Source: an uncultured Alphaproteobacteria bacterium
GTDB lineage: Bacteria > Pseudomonadota > Alphaproteobacteria > HIMB59 > GCA-002718135
Reading direction: 5' to 3'
Assembly (NCBI GenBank): GCA_902525035.1
Contig: CABZFN010000001.1
Location: 164,744 to 228,743 of the forward strand
Length of the DNA stretch: 64,000 bases
Shown: positions 1 to 9,041 of the stretch, piece after piece
Position numbering within the stretch: position 1 is the stretch's first letter
Layout of the letters: every line of letters starts with the position of its first letter
The notes under the pieces: generated by a model
Databases searched by the model: none
Seen by the model: the letters and a program-made list of their open reading frames with translations, nothing else
Told to the model about the DNA's origin: nothing
Program-made: the position numbers and the translations under genes

Positions 1-291
1 ACTAGCTTATCCTTTGTCTCTGATACACCATTAGATATGGATAAGTTCCAAGATTGGTTTGGAAACTTACTAAGGACAAAAGGTCAGGACATACTTCGAT
101 CAAAAGGAATTTTGAACTTTAAAGGTGAAGAAGAACGATATGTATTTCAAGGAGTGCACATGCTTATGGATGCTTCTCCAATGGGACCTTGGCCTAAAGG
201 GAAAGACAGAAGTTCGCGAGTAGTATTTATTGGTCGTGATCTTGATAATATGAATCTTAAGGAAGGCTTTGATAATTGTAAATCAGCATGA
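1..291 (+). CDS. CobW/ZNG1-type GTPase, C-terminal part (5' truncated by window)
   Basis: The reading frame is open from base 1, so only the last 96 residues are present. They match the CobW C-terminal domain of G3E P-loop GTPases, which act as metallochaperones or in cobalamin synthesis. The segment begins near a SLSFV-type motif, contains a YVFQGVHMLMD-like strand, and ends with the conserved RSSRVVFIGRDLD signature. The GTPase domain lies outside the window. The stop overlaps the start of the WD40 gene (ATGA), so the two are co-transcribed. Zinc is the most common metal for CobW proteins outside cobalamin loci, but the metal cannot be told from this fragment. Confidence 0.85.
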   Translation, partial: TSLSFVSDTPLDMDKFQDWFGNLLRTKGQDILRSKGILNFKGEEERYVFQGVHMLMDASPMGPWPKGKDRSSRVVFIGRDLDNMNLKEGFDNCKSA

Positions 292-1325
292 ACGCTGATT
301 TAGAAAAACTTCAAGAATCAAATAAAACTGAACTTGAGCGAAGAGGTTCAATAATAAATACTGGTGCTCCGGTTACTGAAGCGATTACAATTCGCGATCA
401 CATAGCAGTTGGTTTTGGAGATGGTACAGTAAGATTTTTTCAATCTGGTTCTGAGCCTAAAGTAGTTAAAGCACATAAAGGTGTAGTCTTCAGCATGGCC
501 CGTAATGGAGATCATGTTTTAACTGGTGGTGAAGATGGACGTTTTCTAAAAATTTCTTCTGAAGGAGATATTGATGAAATTGCTAACTTTGGCTCAAGAT
601 GGGTAGACTATGTAGCTTCCTATAAAGATTTTAAAGTTTGTTCATCAGGAAACACTGTTCACATTTGGTCAAAGAGTAAAGAAAAAATTAATTCTTTAGA
701 ACATCAAAGCACAGTTGGTGGTTTAACTTTTGATAACAAAGGTAAGCGTCTAGCTGTTTCACGATATGGTGGAGTAACTGTATGGAAACAAAATAATAAT
801 AAATGGACATCTTCAAATTATTCCTGGAAAGGATCACATGGCAAAGTAACTTTTAGTCCAGATGGTAGATATCTAGTTAGCTCTATGCAAGAAAATCAAA
901 TTCACGGTTGGCGAATAAATGATAAAGCTGATTTAGCAATGTCAGGATATCCAGCAAAAATAAAAAGTTTTACTTGGGTTGGAGACACACCTTATTTAGT
1001 AACATCAGGATCAAGCGATGCAGTTTGTTGGCCATTTGATGGAAAAGAAGGGCCTATGGGACGCAAGCCAGTTTGTGTTGCAAATGGTGGCAAAGAACTT
1101 GCCACATTTGTAAAGGTTTTAGATGGAGAAAACGCAGTTTTTACTGGTTTCTCAGATGGATCTGTTCTCTTATCAGAAATAGATGAAAGTAAAAAACCAA
1201 TTAGAATTAGAAATTCTACGGGCTCAGAAGTTACAGCAATAGCAGTATCTAGTAATCGTGAACAAGTATTAATCGGTGACTTGCAAGGAAATATTTTATT
1301 ATCTTCGTTGTGGGCAGATAACTAG
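288..1325 (+). CDS. WD40-repeat beta-propeller protein
   Basis: A 345-residue protein made of repeated roughly 40-residue units with GH...S.DG and W-type strand ends, for example HGKVTFSPDGRYLVSS and AHKGVVFSMARNGDHVLTGGED. This predicts a seven-blade beta-propeller used as a protein-binding scaffold. There is no signal peptide, so it is probably cytoplasmic. It overlaps the upstream CobW gene by 4 nt and is followed 9 nt later by an 84-aa gene. WD40 proteins next to cobW genes occur in other alphaproteobacteria (from memory), suggesting a role with the metallochaperone, but the partner and function are unknown. Confidence 0.75.
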   Translation: MNADLEKLQESNKTELERRGSIINTGAPVTEAITIRDHIAVGFGDGTVRFFQSGSEPKVVKAHKGVVFSMARNGDHVLTGGEDGRFLKISSEGDIDEIANFGSRWVDYVASYKDFKVCSSGNTVHIWSKSKEKINSLEHQSTVGGLTFDNKGKRLAVSRYGGVTVWKQNNNKWTSSNYSWKGSHGKVTFSPDGRYLVSSMQENQIHGWRINDKADLAMSGYPAKIKSFTWVGDTPYLVTSGSSDAVCWPFDGKEGPMGRKPVCVANGGKELATFVKVLDGENAVFTGFSDGSVLLSEIDESKKPIRIRNSTGSEVTAIAVSSNREQVLIGDLQGNILLSSLWADN

Positions 1326-1334
1326 GCGCTAAAG

Positions 1335-1589
1335 ATGTTTAATCGTAAAACTCAAAATATTGAGAAAATAAGAAATCTAAAACATTTAATTTCTAATAAA
1401 TATAAACTGTCAGATAATACTATCATTAGTATTGCTGAACTTAGTTGTCATGAACCTGACTGTCCTCCGATTGAAACTGTTATTACAGTAAGATATGAAA
1501 ATGGATCTATGAAAAATCGGCGAGTAGCTAAACCAATTAGTGAAGTTGAGGAGACAGATATTTATGAACTAGAGGAACACTCTCACTAA
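1335..1589 (+). CDS. Small conserved protein with CHEPDCPPIETVI motif
   Basis: An 84-residue protein of unknown function. Residues 36-48 form a striking CHEPDCPPIETVI motif, with two cysteines and a histidine that could bind a metal or be redox-active. The rest is an alternating strand and helix pattern ending in an acidic, His-containing tail (EELEEHSH-like). It is the third gene of the cobW-WD40 run, which supports a metal-related role by association only. Its last 53 bases overlap an opposite-strand Cys-rich ORF. Confidence 0.6.
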   Translation: MFNRKTQNIEKIRNLKHLISNKYKLSDNTIISIAELSCHEPDCPPIETVITVRYENGSMKNRRVAKPISEVEETDIYELEEHSH

Positions 1590-1680
1590 TTAATAAACTA
1601 GCAACACCCCCACCTTCACAAGTACAGCAACAGCTACAACTGCAACCACACTTTGGTGGGTTTGGATTTTGATTTTTCAT
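1537..1680 (-). CDS. 47-aa cysteine-rich mini-protein (candidate metal-binding peptide)
   Basis: Reading the minus strand from the ATG at 1680-1678 gives a 47-codon ORF ending in TAA at 1539-1537. The N-terminal part is KNQNPNPPK followed by CGCSCSCCCTC, which is seven cysteines in eleven residues, then EGGG and a hydrophobic tail. A strong Shine-Dalgarno AGGTGA sits 4 nt upstream of the start (complement of 1685-1690). The Cys cluster resembles short metallothionein-like or RiPP-like peptides. It lies tail-to-tail with the 84-aa gene behind the CobW metallochaperone gene, which fits a zinc or copper role. No homologue was identified, and expression is unproven. Confidence 0.5.
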   Translation of the reverse strand: MKNQNPNPPKCGCSCSCCCTCEGGGVASLLISESVPLVHKYLSPQLH

Positions 1681-1720
1681 AATTTCACCTATATATTTTT
1701 AATATAATTTTAAAACACAA

Positions 1721-2578
1721 ATGAGAAAAGCATTAGAAATTAAACAATGTATGAAGACTTTTGAGGGTGATGGAATCCCAGTTACCAGAGCTTTTCCAGT
1801 TCCAGGAATGAGAGAAAACGATCCATTCCTTCTTTTTGATCATTTTGGTCCAATTAATTATGAGCCTGGAGGTGCAACTGGTGTACCAGCTCATCCTCAT
1901 TGTGGATTTGAGGCAATTACTTACATGCTTGGTGGTGAAGTAGAACACAGAGATTCATTTGGTGGACAAGCAGAAATTGAAACTGGTGATGTACAATGGA
2001 TGACAACTGGATCAGGTTTAATTCACTCTGAATTAGTAACGGAAAAATTTAAGAAGAGTGGTGGTATCATGCAAGGATTACAAATTTGGGTTAACCTTCC
2101 ACAAAAAAATAAAAAAGTTAAACCTTGGTATCAACACATTAAGAAAGATACTATTCCAACGGTGGAAGAAAATAAAAATATTGAAATTAAAGTTCTTGTT
2201 GGTGAAGTAAAAGGAACAAAATCTAAAATTCAAACTTATTCACCGGTATCTATATTTGATATTCAGTTTTCAAAACCTGATATGACAAAGTTTAATGTTG
2301 ATAAAGAACAAAACTTAATGATTTATATTATTGAAGGTCAGTTACAATTTTCTGATCTTGATAAAATTGCAAACAAAGGTGATATGATTTATTTTGATCA
2401 ATTAAGTGATGAAATTCAACTTACATCAATATCTGAAAATGGATCTTATTTAATTTTAGCAGGTAAACCTCTGCAAGAACCTGTTGCACGTTACGGTCCC
2501 TTTGTTACCAATACTGAGGGTGAAATTAAACAAGCTATGATGGACTATCAAGATGGCAAGATGGGAAGCTTAACTTAA
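1721..2578 (+). CDS. Pirin family protein (bicupin)
   Basis: A 285-residue pirin-type protein. The N-terminal cupin has the diagnostic PAHPHCGFEAITYMLGGEVEHRD region with metal-binding histidines, followed by the GDVQWMTTGSGLIHSE motif. The C-terminal cupin is degenerate, as is usual in the family. Pirins such as YhhW bind iron and can show quercetin 2,3-dioxygenase activity; their physiological role in bacteria is mostly unknown. Length is typical. The stop overlaps the convergent trmL gene by 9 nt. It sits alone on its strand, so context gives no substrate. Confidence 0.85.
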   Translation: MRKALEIKQCMKTFEGDGIPVTRAFPVPGMRENDPFLLFDHFGPINYEPGGATGVPAHPHCGFEAITYMLGGEVEHRDSFGGQAEIETGDVQWMTTGSGLIHSELVTEKFKKSGGIMQGLQIWVNLPQKNKKVKPWYQHIKKDTIPTVEENKNIEIKVLVGEVKGTKSKIQTYSPVSIFDIQFSKPDMTKFNVDKEQNLMIYIIEGQLQFSDLDKIANKGDMIYFDQLSDEIQLTSISENGSYLILAGKPLQEPVARYGPFVTNTEGEIKQAMMDYQDGKMGSLT

Positions 2579-3022
2579 TTTTAATTGCCTTAACATTTCA
2601 CCCGCAACTATAGCCACAGAACTGCTAAGATTAATTGATCGTGGACCATCAATCATAGGTATGGTTAATCTCTCATTTACAGAGTCGTGAACATACTCAG
2701 GCACTCCTGCACTTTCTCTTCCAAATAAAATAATATCATTTGATTGAAATTTATAATCAAAGTAACTTTTTTGACTTTTTGTTGTAAGTAAAATTAATCT
2801 ATAAGAATTTTCTTTTGACCATTCTTTAAATTTATCCCAACTCAAATGTTTTGTAAGATCAAGATAATCAAAATAATCCATCGAAGCTCTTTTTAGTCGT
2901 TTATCATCAATTATAAAACCTGCCGGCTCAATGATATCGATAGGTATTCCAAGACAAGCACCCAATCTAAAAATGTTTCCAGCATTTTGAGGAATATCAG
3001 GTTCAAAGAGTGCAATTCTCAT
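2570..3022 (-). CDS. trmL: tRNA (cytidine(34)-2'-O)-methyltransferase TrmL
   Basis: A 150-residue SPOUT methyltransferase of the minimal TrmL type that 2'-O-methylates the wobble base of tRNA-Leu isoacceptors using SAM. The hallmarks are visible: N-terminal PDIPQNAGNIFRLGACLG, then LFGRESAGVP in motif 2, then IPMIDGPRSINLSSSVAIVAGE, which forms the trefoil-knot SAM site. Length equals the family norm. The gene reads away from petA, with a 94-nt gap at its 5' side that must hold divergent promoters for trmL and petABC. Confidence 0.93.
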   Translation of the reverse strand: MRIALFEPDIPQNAGNIFRLGACLGIPIDIIEPAGFIIDDKRLKRASMDYFDYLDLTKHLSWDKFKEWSKENSYRLILLTTKSQKSYFDYKFQSNDIILFGRESAGVPEYVHDSVNERLTIPMIDGPRSINLSSSVAIVAGEMLRQLKLS

Positions 3023-3116
3023 AAATTTATACTATATTATTTAAACCTTGCGTCACGCTGGCACACATATATTCAGTATTTTTTTTATTAATTCATATAT
3101 AACAAAAACATAAAAA

Positions 3117-3644
3117 ATGGCTAAAAAACCCAAAAATAAGAGAAGAGATTTCCTTCAACTAAGTACTGTAACACTTGGTGCTGTAGGTACAGCTGCATTT
3201 ATATGGCCATTTCTTAAAAGCATGAGTCCAGCAGAGGATACCTTAGCAGCGGGATCTACAGAAGTAGATATTAGTGCTATTGAAGAAGGTCAAAGTATAA
3301 CAATAAAATGGCGTGGAAAACCAGTTTTCATAAAAAAAAGAACAAAAGAAGAGATAGATGCTGCAAAAATGGTTCAAGCTTCTGATTTAAGAGATCCACA
3401 AGATGATGCTGATAGAGTGCAAAAAGAGGAATGGTTAGTTTTAGTAGGAGTATGCACCCACTTAGGTTGTGTTCCACTTGGTCAGAAAGTTTCAGATATG
3501 AAAGGTGAGTATGATGGTTGGTATTGCCCATGTCATGGTTCACATTATGATACATCAGGAAGAATAAGAAAAGGACCAGCTCCAAAAAACTTGGACGTTC
3601 CGCCCTATTCTTTTTTAAATGATAACACTATAAAGATAGGATAA
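3117..3644 (+). CDS. petA: Ubiquinol-cytochrome c reductase, Rieske iron-sulfur subunit
   Basis: A 175-residue Rieske protein of the bc1 complex. The N-terminus has a twin-arginine type signal-anchor (RRDFLQL at residues 9-15, then one hydrophobic helix to about residue 34). The 2Fe-2S ligands lie in CTHLGC (113-118) and CPCHGS (137-142). It carries electrons from ubiquinol at the Qo site to cytochrome c1 in the periplasm. It is the first gene of petABC, with its stop next to the petB start, so the three are translated from one message. Confidence 0.96.
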   Translation: MAKKPKNKRRDFLQLSTVTLGAVGTAAFIWPFLKSMSPAEDTLAAGSTEVDISAIEEGQSITIKWRGKPVFIKKRTKEEIDAAKMVQASDLRDPQDDADRVQKEEWLVLVGVCTHLGCVPLGQKVSDMKGEYDGWYCPCHGSHYDTSGRIRKGPAPKNLDVPPYSFLNDNTIKIG

Positions 3645-4939
3645 TGATGGATAAGAATAGAAAAGTACACCAATTTAAAAATCCTGTCCTTAATTGGATA
3701 GAGTTTCGTTTACCAATTATTTCTTATTTCAAAAAAGAATACGGTGATTATCCAATGCCTAAGAATTGTAATTATTTTTGGAGCTTTGGTGCATTAGCAA
3801 CAATTACTCTTGTTACAATGATTGTGAGTGGAATATTCCTTGCAATGAATTACACACCACATACTGATATGGCATTTGATAGTGTTGAAAGAATAATGCG
3901 AGATGTCAATTACGGTTGGTTAATGAGGTATATTCATTCTAATGGTGCAGCCTTTTTCTTTATTATAGTTTATATTCATATTGTAAGGGCAATGTATTTT
4001 GGTTCCTACAAATATCCAAGAGAACTTAATTGGATTTTAGGTGTCTTCATATTTTTATTAATGATGGCAACTTCTTTTCTTGGTTACACATTACCATGGG
4101 GACAAATGTCTTATTGGGGAGCAACAGTTATAACCAATTTATTTAGTGCAATTCCATTTATCGGTGAAGGATTAAAAACATGGCTTCTCGGTGATTATAA
4201 CGTTGGAAATGCTACTTTAAATCGTTTCTTTGCTCTTCATTACGTTTTACCATTTGTTATTTTTGGTGTTGTAGGTTTACACGTTGCAGCAGTCCACGTT
4301 CATGGTTCAAATAACCCTGATGGGATTGATATTAAAACTAATAACGACTCAGTAAACTTTTTTCCATATATGTTAATAAAAGATACAGTAGCTATGTGTG
4401 CTTTTGGTGTCGCTATTTCTGCAGTAATATTCTTTGGACCAAATCTTATGGCCGAAGTTGATAATTATATTCCAGCAGATCCACTTGTTACACCAGCTCA
4501 CATTGTTCCAAACTGGTATCTTGCACCTTTTTACGCAATTTTAAGAGCAGTACCTGATAAATTGGGAGGAGTTCTTTTAATGTTTGGTGCGATAGTAATT
4601 CTATTCGTTCTACCTTGGTTAGATAGATCAAAAGTAAGAAGCTGTAACTATAGACCAATATATAAGTGGTTTATGATGGGCTTTTTTGTTAATTTTTTCG
4701 CATTAGGTTATGTTGGTATGCTTCCTGCTGAAGGTTTATATCTTTTAATTGCAAGAGTGGGTTTACTTTACTACTTTGGTTTTTTCTTCATTATCACACC
4801 TTTTGTTGGTTGGATAGAGAAGCCAAGTAAGTTACCGCTCAGTATTAGTGATGTTTATGCTAAAAACATAACCCCTAATATTGGTGGAGGAGAAAAAGGA
4901 ATGCCTGCACCAGCAATGCAAAAAGATACCAATCTATAA
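3644..4939 (+). CDS. petB: Cytochrome b subunit of bc1 complex
   Basis: A 431-residue membrane protein with the cytochrome b plan of eight transmembrane helices. Haem ligands appear as His98/His112 and His199/His213, each pair 14 apart as expected. The Qi- and Qo-side signatures GYTLPWGQMSYWGATVITN and GSNNPDG are present. The usual Qo-site PEWY tetrapeptide reads PNWY at 289-292 (codon AAC at 4511-4513), an unusual substitution of the glutamate. The gene overlaps petA and petC by one base each. Function in quinol oxidation and proton translocation is secure. Confidence 0.96.
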   Translation: MMDKNRKVHQFKNPVLNWIEFRLPIISYFKKEYGDYPMPKNCNYFWSFGALATITLVTMIVSGIFLAMNYTPHTDMAFDSVERIMRDVNYGWLMRYIHSNGAAFFFIIVYIHIVRAMYFGSYKYPRELNWILGVFIFLLMMATSFLGYTLPWGQMSYWGATVITNLFSAIPFIGEGLKTWLLGDYNVGNATLNRFFALHYVLPFVIFGVVGLHVAAVHVHGSNNPDGIDIKTNNDSVNFFPYMLIKDTVAMCAFGVAISAVIFFGPNLMAEVDNYIPADPLVTPAHIVPNWYLAPFYAILRAVPDKLGGVLLMFGAIVILFVLPWLDRSKVRSCNYRPIYKWFMMGFFVNFFALGYVGMLPAEGLYLLIARVGLLYYFGFFFIITPFVGWIEKPSKLPLSISDVYAKNITPNIGGGEKGMPAPAMQKDTNL

Positions 4940-5688
4940 TGCGCCTATTACTTATTTTTTTTATATTCTTTTCTTCAAATATATTTGCCGCAGAAATGAG
5001 TACTGAAAAAATGCCAAAACACGATTGGTCTTTTAAAGGTGTAACGGGAACCTTTGATAGAGCTGCAATTCAAAGAGGTTACAAAGTCTACAGAGAAGTT
5101 TGCGCTGGATGTCATTCAATGAAATTACTTTACTACAGAGATCTAATTGATGTTGGTTTTTCTGAGGCTCAAGTCAAAGTAATTGCTTCTGAATATACTG
5201 TTTTAGATGGTCCAAACGACGATGGCGAAATGTTTGAAAGACCGGCTAGACCGGCAGATAGATTTGTTAATCCATATGCCAATGATAACGAAGCAAGAGC
5301 AAATAATAATGGGGCATATCCTCCAGATTTGAGTGTAATCACAAAAGCTAGAAAATATGGAGTTGATTATATTTACAATCTTCTTCTAGGTTATGTTGAA
5401 CCGCCAAAGGGAATGGAGGTTGGTAATGGAATGTGGTACAATAAATGGATGGCTGGAAATCAAATAGCTATGCCAGCACCTATAGCCGATGGAAGCGTAG
5501 ATTATGATGATGGAACAGATAACAATGCGCAACAGTTATCAGCTGATGTAACACATTTTCTTCACTGGGCTGCTGAACCAGAAATGGAAGAAAGAAAAAA
5601 TTTAGGAATTAAAGTAATCTTATTCTTTATTATTCTCGGAACGATTGTGTATTTAGCAAAAAATAGACTCTGGCGAGACGTCACTTAG
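4939..5688 (+). CDS. petC: Cytochrome c1 subunit of bc1 complex
   Basis: A 249-residue c-type cytochrome. A signal peptide spans residues 1-18 (hydrophobic core, FAA end). The haem is attached at CAGCH (55-59), and the distal Met ligand is probably in NQIAMPAP. A C-terminal hydrophobic helix near residues 224-240 anchors it in the inner membrane. It passes electrons from the Rieske centre to soluble cytochrome c. It is the last gene of petABC and its 3' end overlaps the convergent ychF gene by 4 nt. Confidence 0.95.
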   Translation: MRLLLIFFIFFSSNIFAAEMSTEKMPKHDWSFKGVTGTFDRAAIQRGYKVYREVCAGCHSMKLLYYRDLIDVGFSEAQVKVIASEYTVLDGPNDDGEMFERPARPADRFVNPYANDNEARANNNGAYPPDLSVITKARKYGVDYIYNLLLGYVEPPKGMEVGNGMWYNKWMAGNQIAMPAPIADGSVDYDDGTDNNAQQLSADVTHFLHWAAEPEMEERKNLGIKVILFFIILGTIVYLAKNRLWRDVT

Positions 5689-6785
5689 ACATTAAATAAA
5701 AAATTCATTACATCACCATCTTTGACGATATAATCTTTACCTTCTTGCCTTAACTTTCCTGAATCTCTACTCCCAGCATCACCATTATTTTCTATATAGT
5801 CATCATAAGAGACAGTCTCTGCTCTAATAAAACCTTTTTCAAAATCAGTATGAATTTTTCCAGCAGCCTGTGGAGCAAACGTTTCCATTTTTATTGTCCA
5901 TGATCTTGTTTCTTTTGGACCGCATGTAAAATAGTTGATTAATCCCAAAAGTTCATATCCTGATTTTATTAATTTATTCAATGTTGTTTGATCTAAATTA
6001 AGCTCTTTTAGAAATTCAAGTTTTTCTTGCTCATTATCTAATTCTGCTATTTGTGCTTCAATTGATGCAGAGATTAAAACTACAGAATGATTATTTTGTT
6101 TAGAAAACTCGATGACTTTATTTGATAATGCGTTTCCAGTATGAATAGACTCTTCATCTACATTACATATGTACATAGTAGGCTTTAGACTAATCAATTT
6201 AAGACTGTTTACAAAGTCAATTTCATTACTAGCAAACTCATCAATATTTAAAATGCTATTAGCATCTAGCATTTGTAAGATTTTATTTATTATATCAAAT
6301 TGATGCTTAGCTTCTTTATCATTTGCTTTTAATTTTTTTTCTAAACTAGATTTTTTATTATTTAAGCTTTCGAGATCAGCCAATTGTAATTCTAAATTAA
6401 TTGTTTCAATATCATCTAATGGATCAATTTTTGAAGATACATGAGTAATATTAGCATCTTCAAAACATCTCACAACATGTGCTATTGCATCAACTTCCTT
6501 AACATGTCCTAAAAATTTATTTCCTAAACCCTCTCCTTTTGAGGCTCCTTTTACTAATCCTGCAATATCAACAAAATCCATAAAAGAAGGAATTATTTTT
6601 TCACTTTTTCCAATAATTGCTAGTTTATCTAATCTATCATCAGGCACTGCAACTCTTCCTATATTTGGCTCTATAGTTGCAAATGGATAATTTGCAGCCT
6701 CTGCTTTATTTGATTGGGTTAGAGCATTAAATAAAGTAGATTTGCCAACATTTGGTAACCCAACTATCCCGCACTTAAATCCCAT
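5685..6785 (-). CDS. ychF: Redox-regulated ATPase YchF (OLA1 family)
   Basis: A 366-residue TRAFAC-class P-loop NTPase. The G1 motif GLPNVGKST is at residues 8-16, the G3-like DIAGL follows near residue 73, and the NKxD position reads NVDE, matching the loss of GTP specificity that makes YchF an ATPase. A coiled-coil insertion lies in the middle and a TGS domain forms the C-terminus. It binds ribosomes and affects stress responses. It is followed on the opposite strand by petC and lies 2 nt downstream of pth, in the order prs-rplY-pth-ychF common in proteobacteria. Confidence 0.95.
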   Translation of the reverse strand: MGFKCGIVGLPNVGKSTLFNALTQSNKAEAANYPFATIEPNIGRVAVPDDRLDKLAIIGKSEKIIPSFMDFVDIAGLVKGASKGEGLGNKFLGHVKEVDAIAHVVRCFEDANITHVSSKIDPLDDIETINLELQLADLESLNNKKSSLEKKLKANDKEAKHQFDIINKILQMLDANSILNIDEFASNEIDFVNSLKLISLKPTMYICNVDEESIHTGNALSNKVIEFSKQNNHSVVLISASIEAQIAELDNEQEKLEFLKELNLDQTTLNKLIKSGYELLGLINYFTCGPKETRSWTIKMETFAPQAAGKIHTDFEKGFIRAETVSYDDYIENNGDAGSRDSGKLRQEGKDYIVKDGDVMNFLFNV

Positions 6786-6787
6786 AA

Positions 6788-7348
6788 CTAATTTTGTTCA
6801 CTTATTTTTGTTAAAAATAGAGGAATATCTGAAAATATTAATTCTATATTTTTAACCATTTTATCAATTTTTTTATTTATTATTTCTTCTTCTGATTTTA
6901 AAAATTTATTTAAAACATAACTTGAAACTAAATCTTTATGTCCAGGATGATCAATTCCAATACGTATTCTAAAATAATTTTCTCCTATAAATTGGTCAAT
7001 ACTTTCCAATCCATTATGACCACCGTTTCCACCACCTTGTTTTATTTTTACTTTGGATAATTCTAAATCAAGATCATCATGGATAATAAAAGTATGGTCT
7101 AATTTTATTTTATAAAAATTTACAATTTCTGAAACAGCTTTTCCAGATAAATTCATAAATGTGAGGGGTTTCAACACAAAGATTTTTTGATTATTAATCA
7201 CACCTGAATATAATTCTTTTATTTTATCTTCTTTGATCTTATCTAAATTAAAATGCAATATTATATTATCTGCTAAATGGAAACCTACATTATGTCTGGT
7301 ATTTTTATAATTTATACCTGGGTTACCAAGTCCACAAATTAAAAACAT
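6788..7348 (-). CDS. pth: Peptidyl-tRNA hydrolase
   Basis: A 186-residue enzyme that releases peptides from peptidyl-tRNA. The N-terminal GLGNPG and TRHNVGF motifs (catalytic His) and the central HDDLDLELSKVKIKQGGGNGGHNGL motif are all present. Length is normal. It sits between rplY and ychF in the usual operon, 21 nt after rplY and 2 nt before ychF. Confidence 0.96.
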   Translation of the reverse strand: MFLICGLGNPGINYKNTRHNVGFHLADNIILHFNLDKIKEDKIKELYSGVINNQKIFVLKPLTFMNLSGKAVSEIVNFYKIKLDHTFIIHDDLDLELSKVKIKQGGGNGGHNGLESIDQFIGENYFRIRIGIDHPGHKDLVSSYVLNKFLKSEEEIINKKIDKMVKNIELIFSDIPLFLTKISEQN

Positions 7349-7369
7349 ATAATGAAATATAAAGTAAAG

Positions 7370-8047
7370 TTACTTAGATTCTTTATTTTCTTCTTTATTA
7401 TCAGAAGATTCTTCCTTCTTTTCCTCTGATTTTTCTTCACCGCCTTCTGCTGCACCTTCTTCAGTTGTTTCTTCAGTTTTAGTTTCAACTTCTACAGTTG
7501 GTGGAACTAATGTAGCTATTACGAAATCTCTATCTGATATAGTAGGAACAACTCCCTCAGGTAGTTCAATATTACTAATTTTAACTGCATCACCTATTTC
7601 ACTTTCTATCAAATCAAATTCTAGTTTGCTAGGTATATTATTTGCATTACATGTTAGTTCAACAAGTCTTCTAACGGTATTTAAAACTCCACCTTTTTTC
7701 AAACCAGGACATTTATCTTGGTTTAAAAACTCAATGGGAATTTCAACATTTACTTTTGTATTTTCTTGAACTCTTAGAAAATCAAAATGTATAAGTTGAT
7801 CACTTACCGGATGATATTGTAATTGCTTGGGAAGTATTTTTTCTTTCTTTCCATCAACATCAAGATCGATAATTGTTGAATAAAAAGAACCAGTTCCCAT
7901 TAATTTTTTGAGTATTTTATCTTCTAGAGCAATTTTCTTAGGCTCAGTTCCCTTGCCATAAATAATACCAGGGACCAATCCTTTAATTAAAAGATTATGA
8001 TTTGAACCAATATCTTTATTTCTTTCTATCGCTTTAAAATCACTCAT
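7370..8047 (-). CDS. rplY: 50S ribosomal protein L25 (general stress protein Ctc type)
   Basis: A 225-residue TL5/Ctc-type L25 that binds 5S rRNA. The N-terminal L25 beta-barrel includes PGIIYGKG, and the C-terminal beta domain covers about residues 95-180. The last roughly 45 residues form a Glu/Lys/Ser-rich tail (TEETTEEG..., EEKSEEKK...), longer and more acidic than in most homologues and probably disordered. It lies 11 nt downstream of prs and 21 nt upstream of pth. Confidence 0.94.
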   Translation of the reverse strand: MSDFKAIERNKDIGSNHNLLIKGLVPGIIYGKGTEPKKIALEDKILKKLMGTGSFYSTIIDLDVDGKKEKILPKQLQYHPVSDQLIHFDFLRVQENTKVNVEIPIEFLNQDKCPGLKKGGVLNTVRRLVELTCNANNIPSKLEFDLIESEIGDAVKISNIELPEGVVPTISDRDFVIATLVPPTVEVETKTEETTEEGAAEGGEEKSEEKKEESSDNKEENKESK

Positions 8048-8058
8048 AAAATAAAAAT

Positions 8059-8994
8059 TTAATCGAAAAGAGCCGACACTGAAGTATCAGTGTTAATCCT
8101 TTTAATTGCATCACCCATTAAAGGAGCGATACTAATATGTCTAATGTTTTTTGTGCTTTTTACCTCTTTAGAAGGCTCGATTGTATCTGTTAACACCAAT
8201 TCTTTTATGCTTGAATTTTCGATCTTTTTAAGCGCATCTCCAGATAATACTCCATGTACAATATAAGAATAAATTTCTTTAGCCCCATTTTTACTTAAAG
8301 CTTCTGCGGCATTACATAGTGTGCCTGCAGAGTCAGCTATATCATCTAGTAAGATACAAGTTTTATCTTTTACATCTCCAATAATATTCATTACTTCAGA
8401 TTCACCAGCCTTTTCTCTTCTTTTATCAGCAATTGCTAGTCCAGCGTCTAATCTTTTAGCAAAAGCTCTAGCTCTAACAACACCACCAACATCAGGTGAA
8501 GCAACAACTAAATCTTTGTTTCCATTAAATCTTTCTTTAACATCATCTATTATTGGTCTTACAGAAAAAATATTATCCAAAGGAATGTCAAAAAAACCTT
8601 GAATTTGACCAGCATGCAAATCCATTGTTAAAACCCTATCAGCGCCAGCCGATGTAATTAAATTTGCAACAAGTTTGGCAGTGATTGGTGTTCTTGGTCC
8701 AGTCTTTCTATCTTGTCTTGCATATCCATAATATGGGATAACAGCAGTAATCCTTTTTGCCGAACCTCTTCTTGCAGCATCAATTGTAATTAAAAGTTCC
8801 ATTAAATGGTCATTTGCTGGATGTGATGTGGATTGAATAATAAAAACATCTTCACCTCTAATATTTTCGTTTATTTCCACAAATATTTCCCTATCATTAA
8901 AAGTTCTAACAGAGGCATCTGCTAATGGAACATCGATATGTTTAGAAATTTTTTCTGCTAGGGATTTGCTACTATTACAAGCGATTATTTTCAT
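8059..8994 (-). CDS. prs: Ribose-phosphate pyrophosphokinase (PRPP synthase)
   Basis: A 311-residue class I PRPP synthase making PRPP from ribose 5-phosphate and ATP. Motifs include [10 protein letters not shown] near the N-terminus, [11 protein letters not shown] for ATP binding, the metal-binding [16 protein letters not shown] region, [11 protein letters not shown], and the PRPP loop [11 protein letters not shown]. Length is typical. It is the first gene of prs-rplY-pth-ychF, so its upstream gap (8995-9041) should carry the promoter unless the message continues from pgeF. Confidence 0.96.
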   Translation of the reverse strand: MKIIACNSSKSLAEKISKHIDVPLADASVRTFNDREIFVEINENIRGEDVFIIQSTSHPANDHLMELLITIDAARRGSAKRITAVIPYYGYARQDRKTGPRTPITAKLVANLITSAGADRVLTMDLHAGQIQGFFDIPLDNIFSVRPIIDDVKERFNGNKDLVVASPDVGGVVRARAFAKRLDAGLAIADKRREKAGESEVMNIIGDVKDKTCILLDDIADSAGTLCNAAEALSKNGAKEIYSYIVHGVLSGDALKKIENSSIKELVLTDTIEPSKEVKSTKNIRHISIAPLMGDAIKRINTDTSVSALFD

Positions 8995-9041
8995 ATAATC
9001 AAATTAGTTACTATATTAGAATAATAATAGATCAACTAAAA

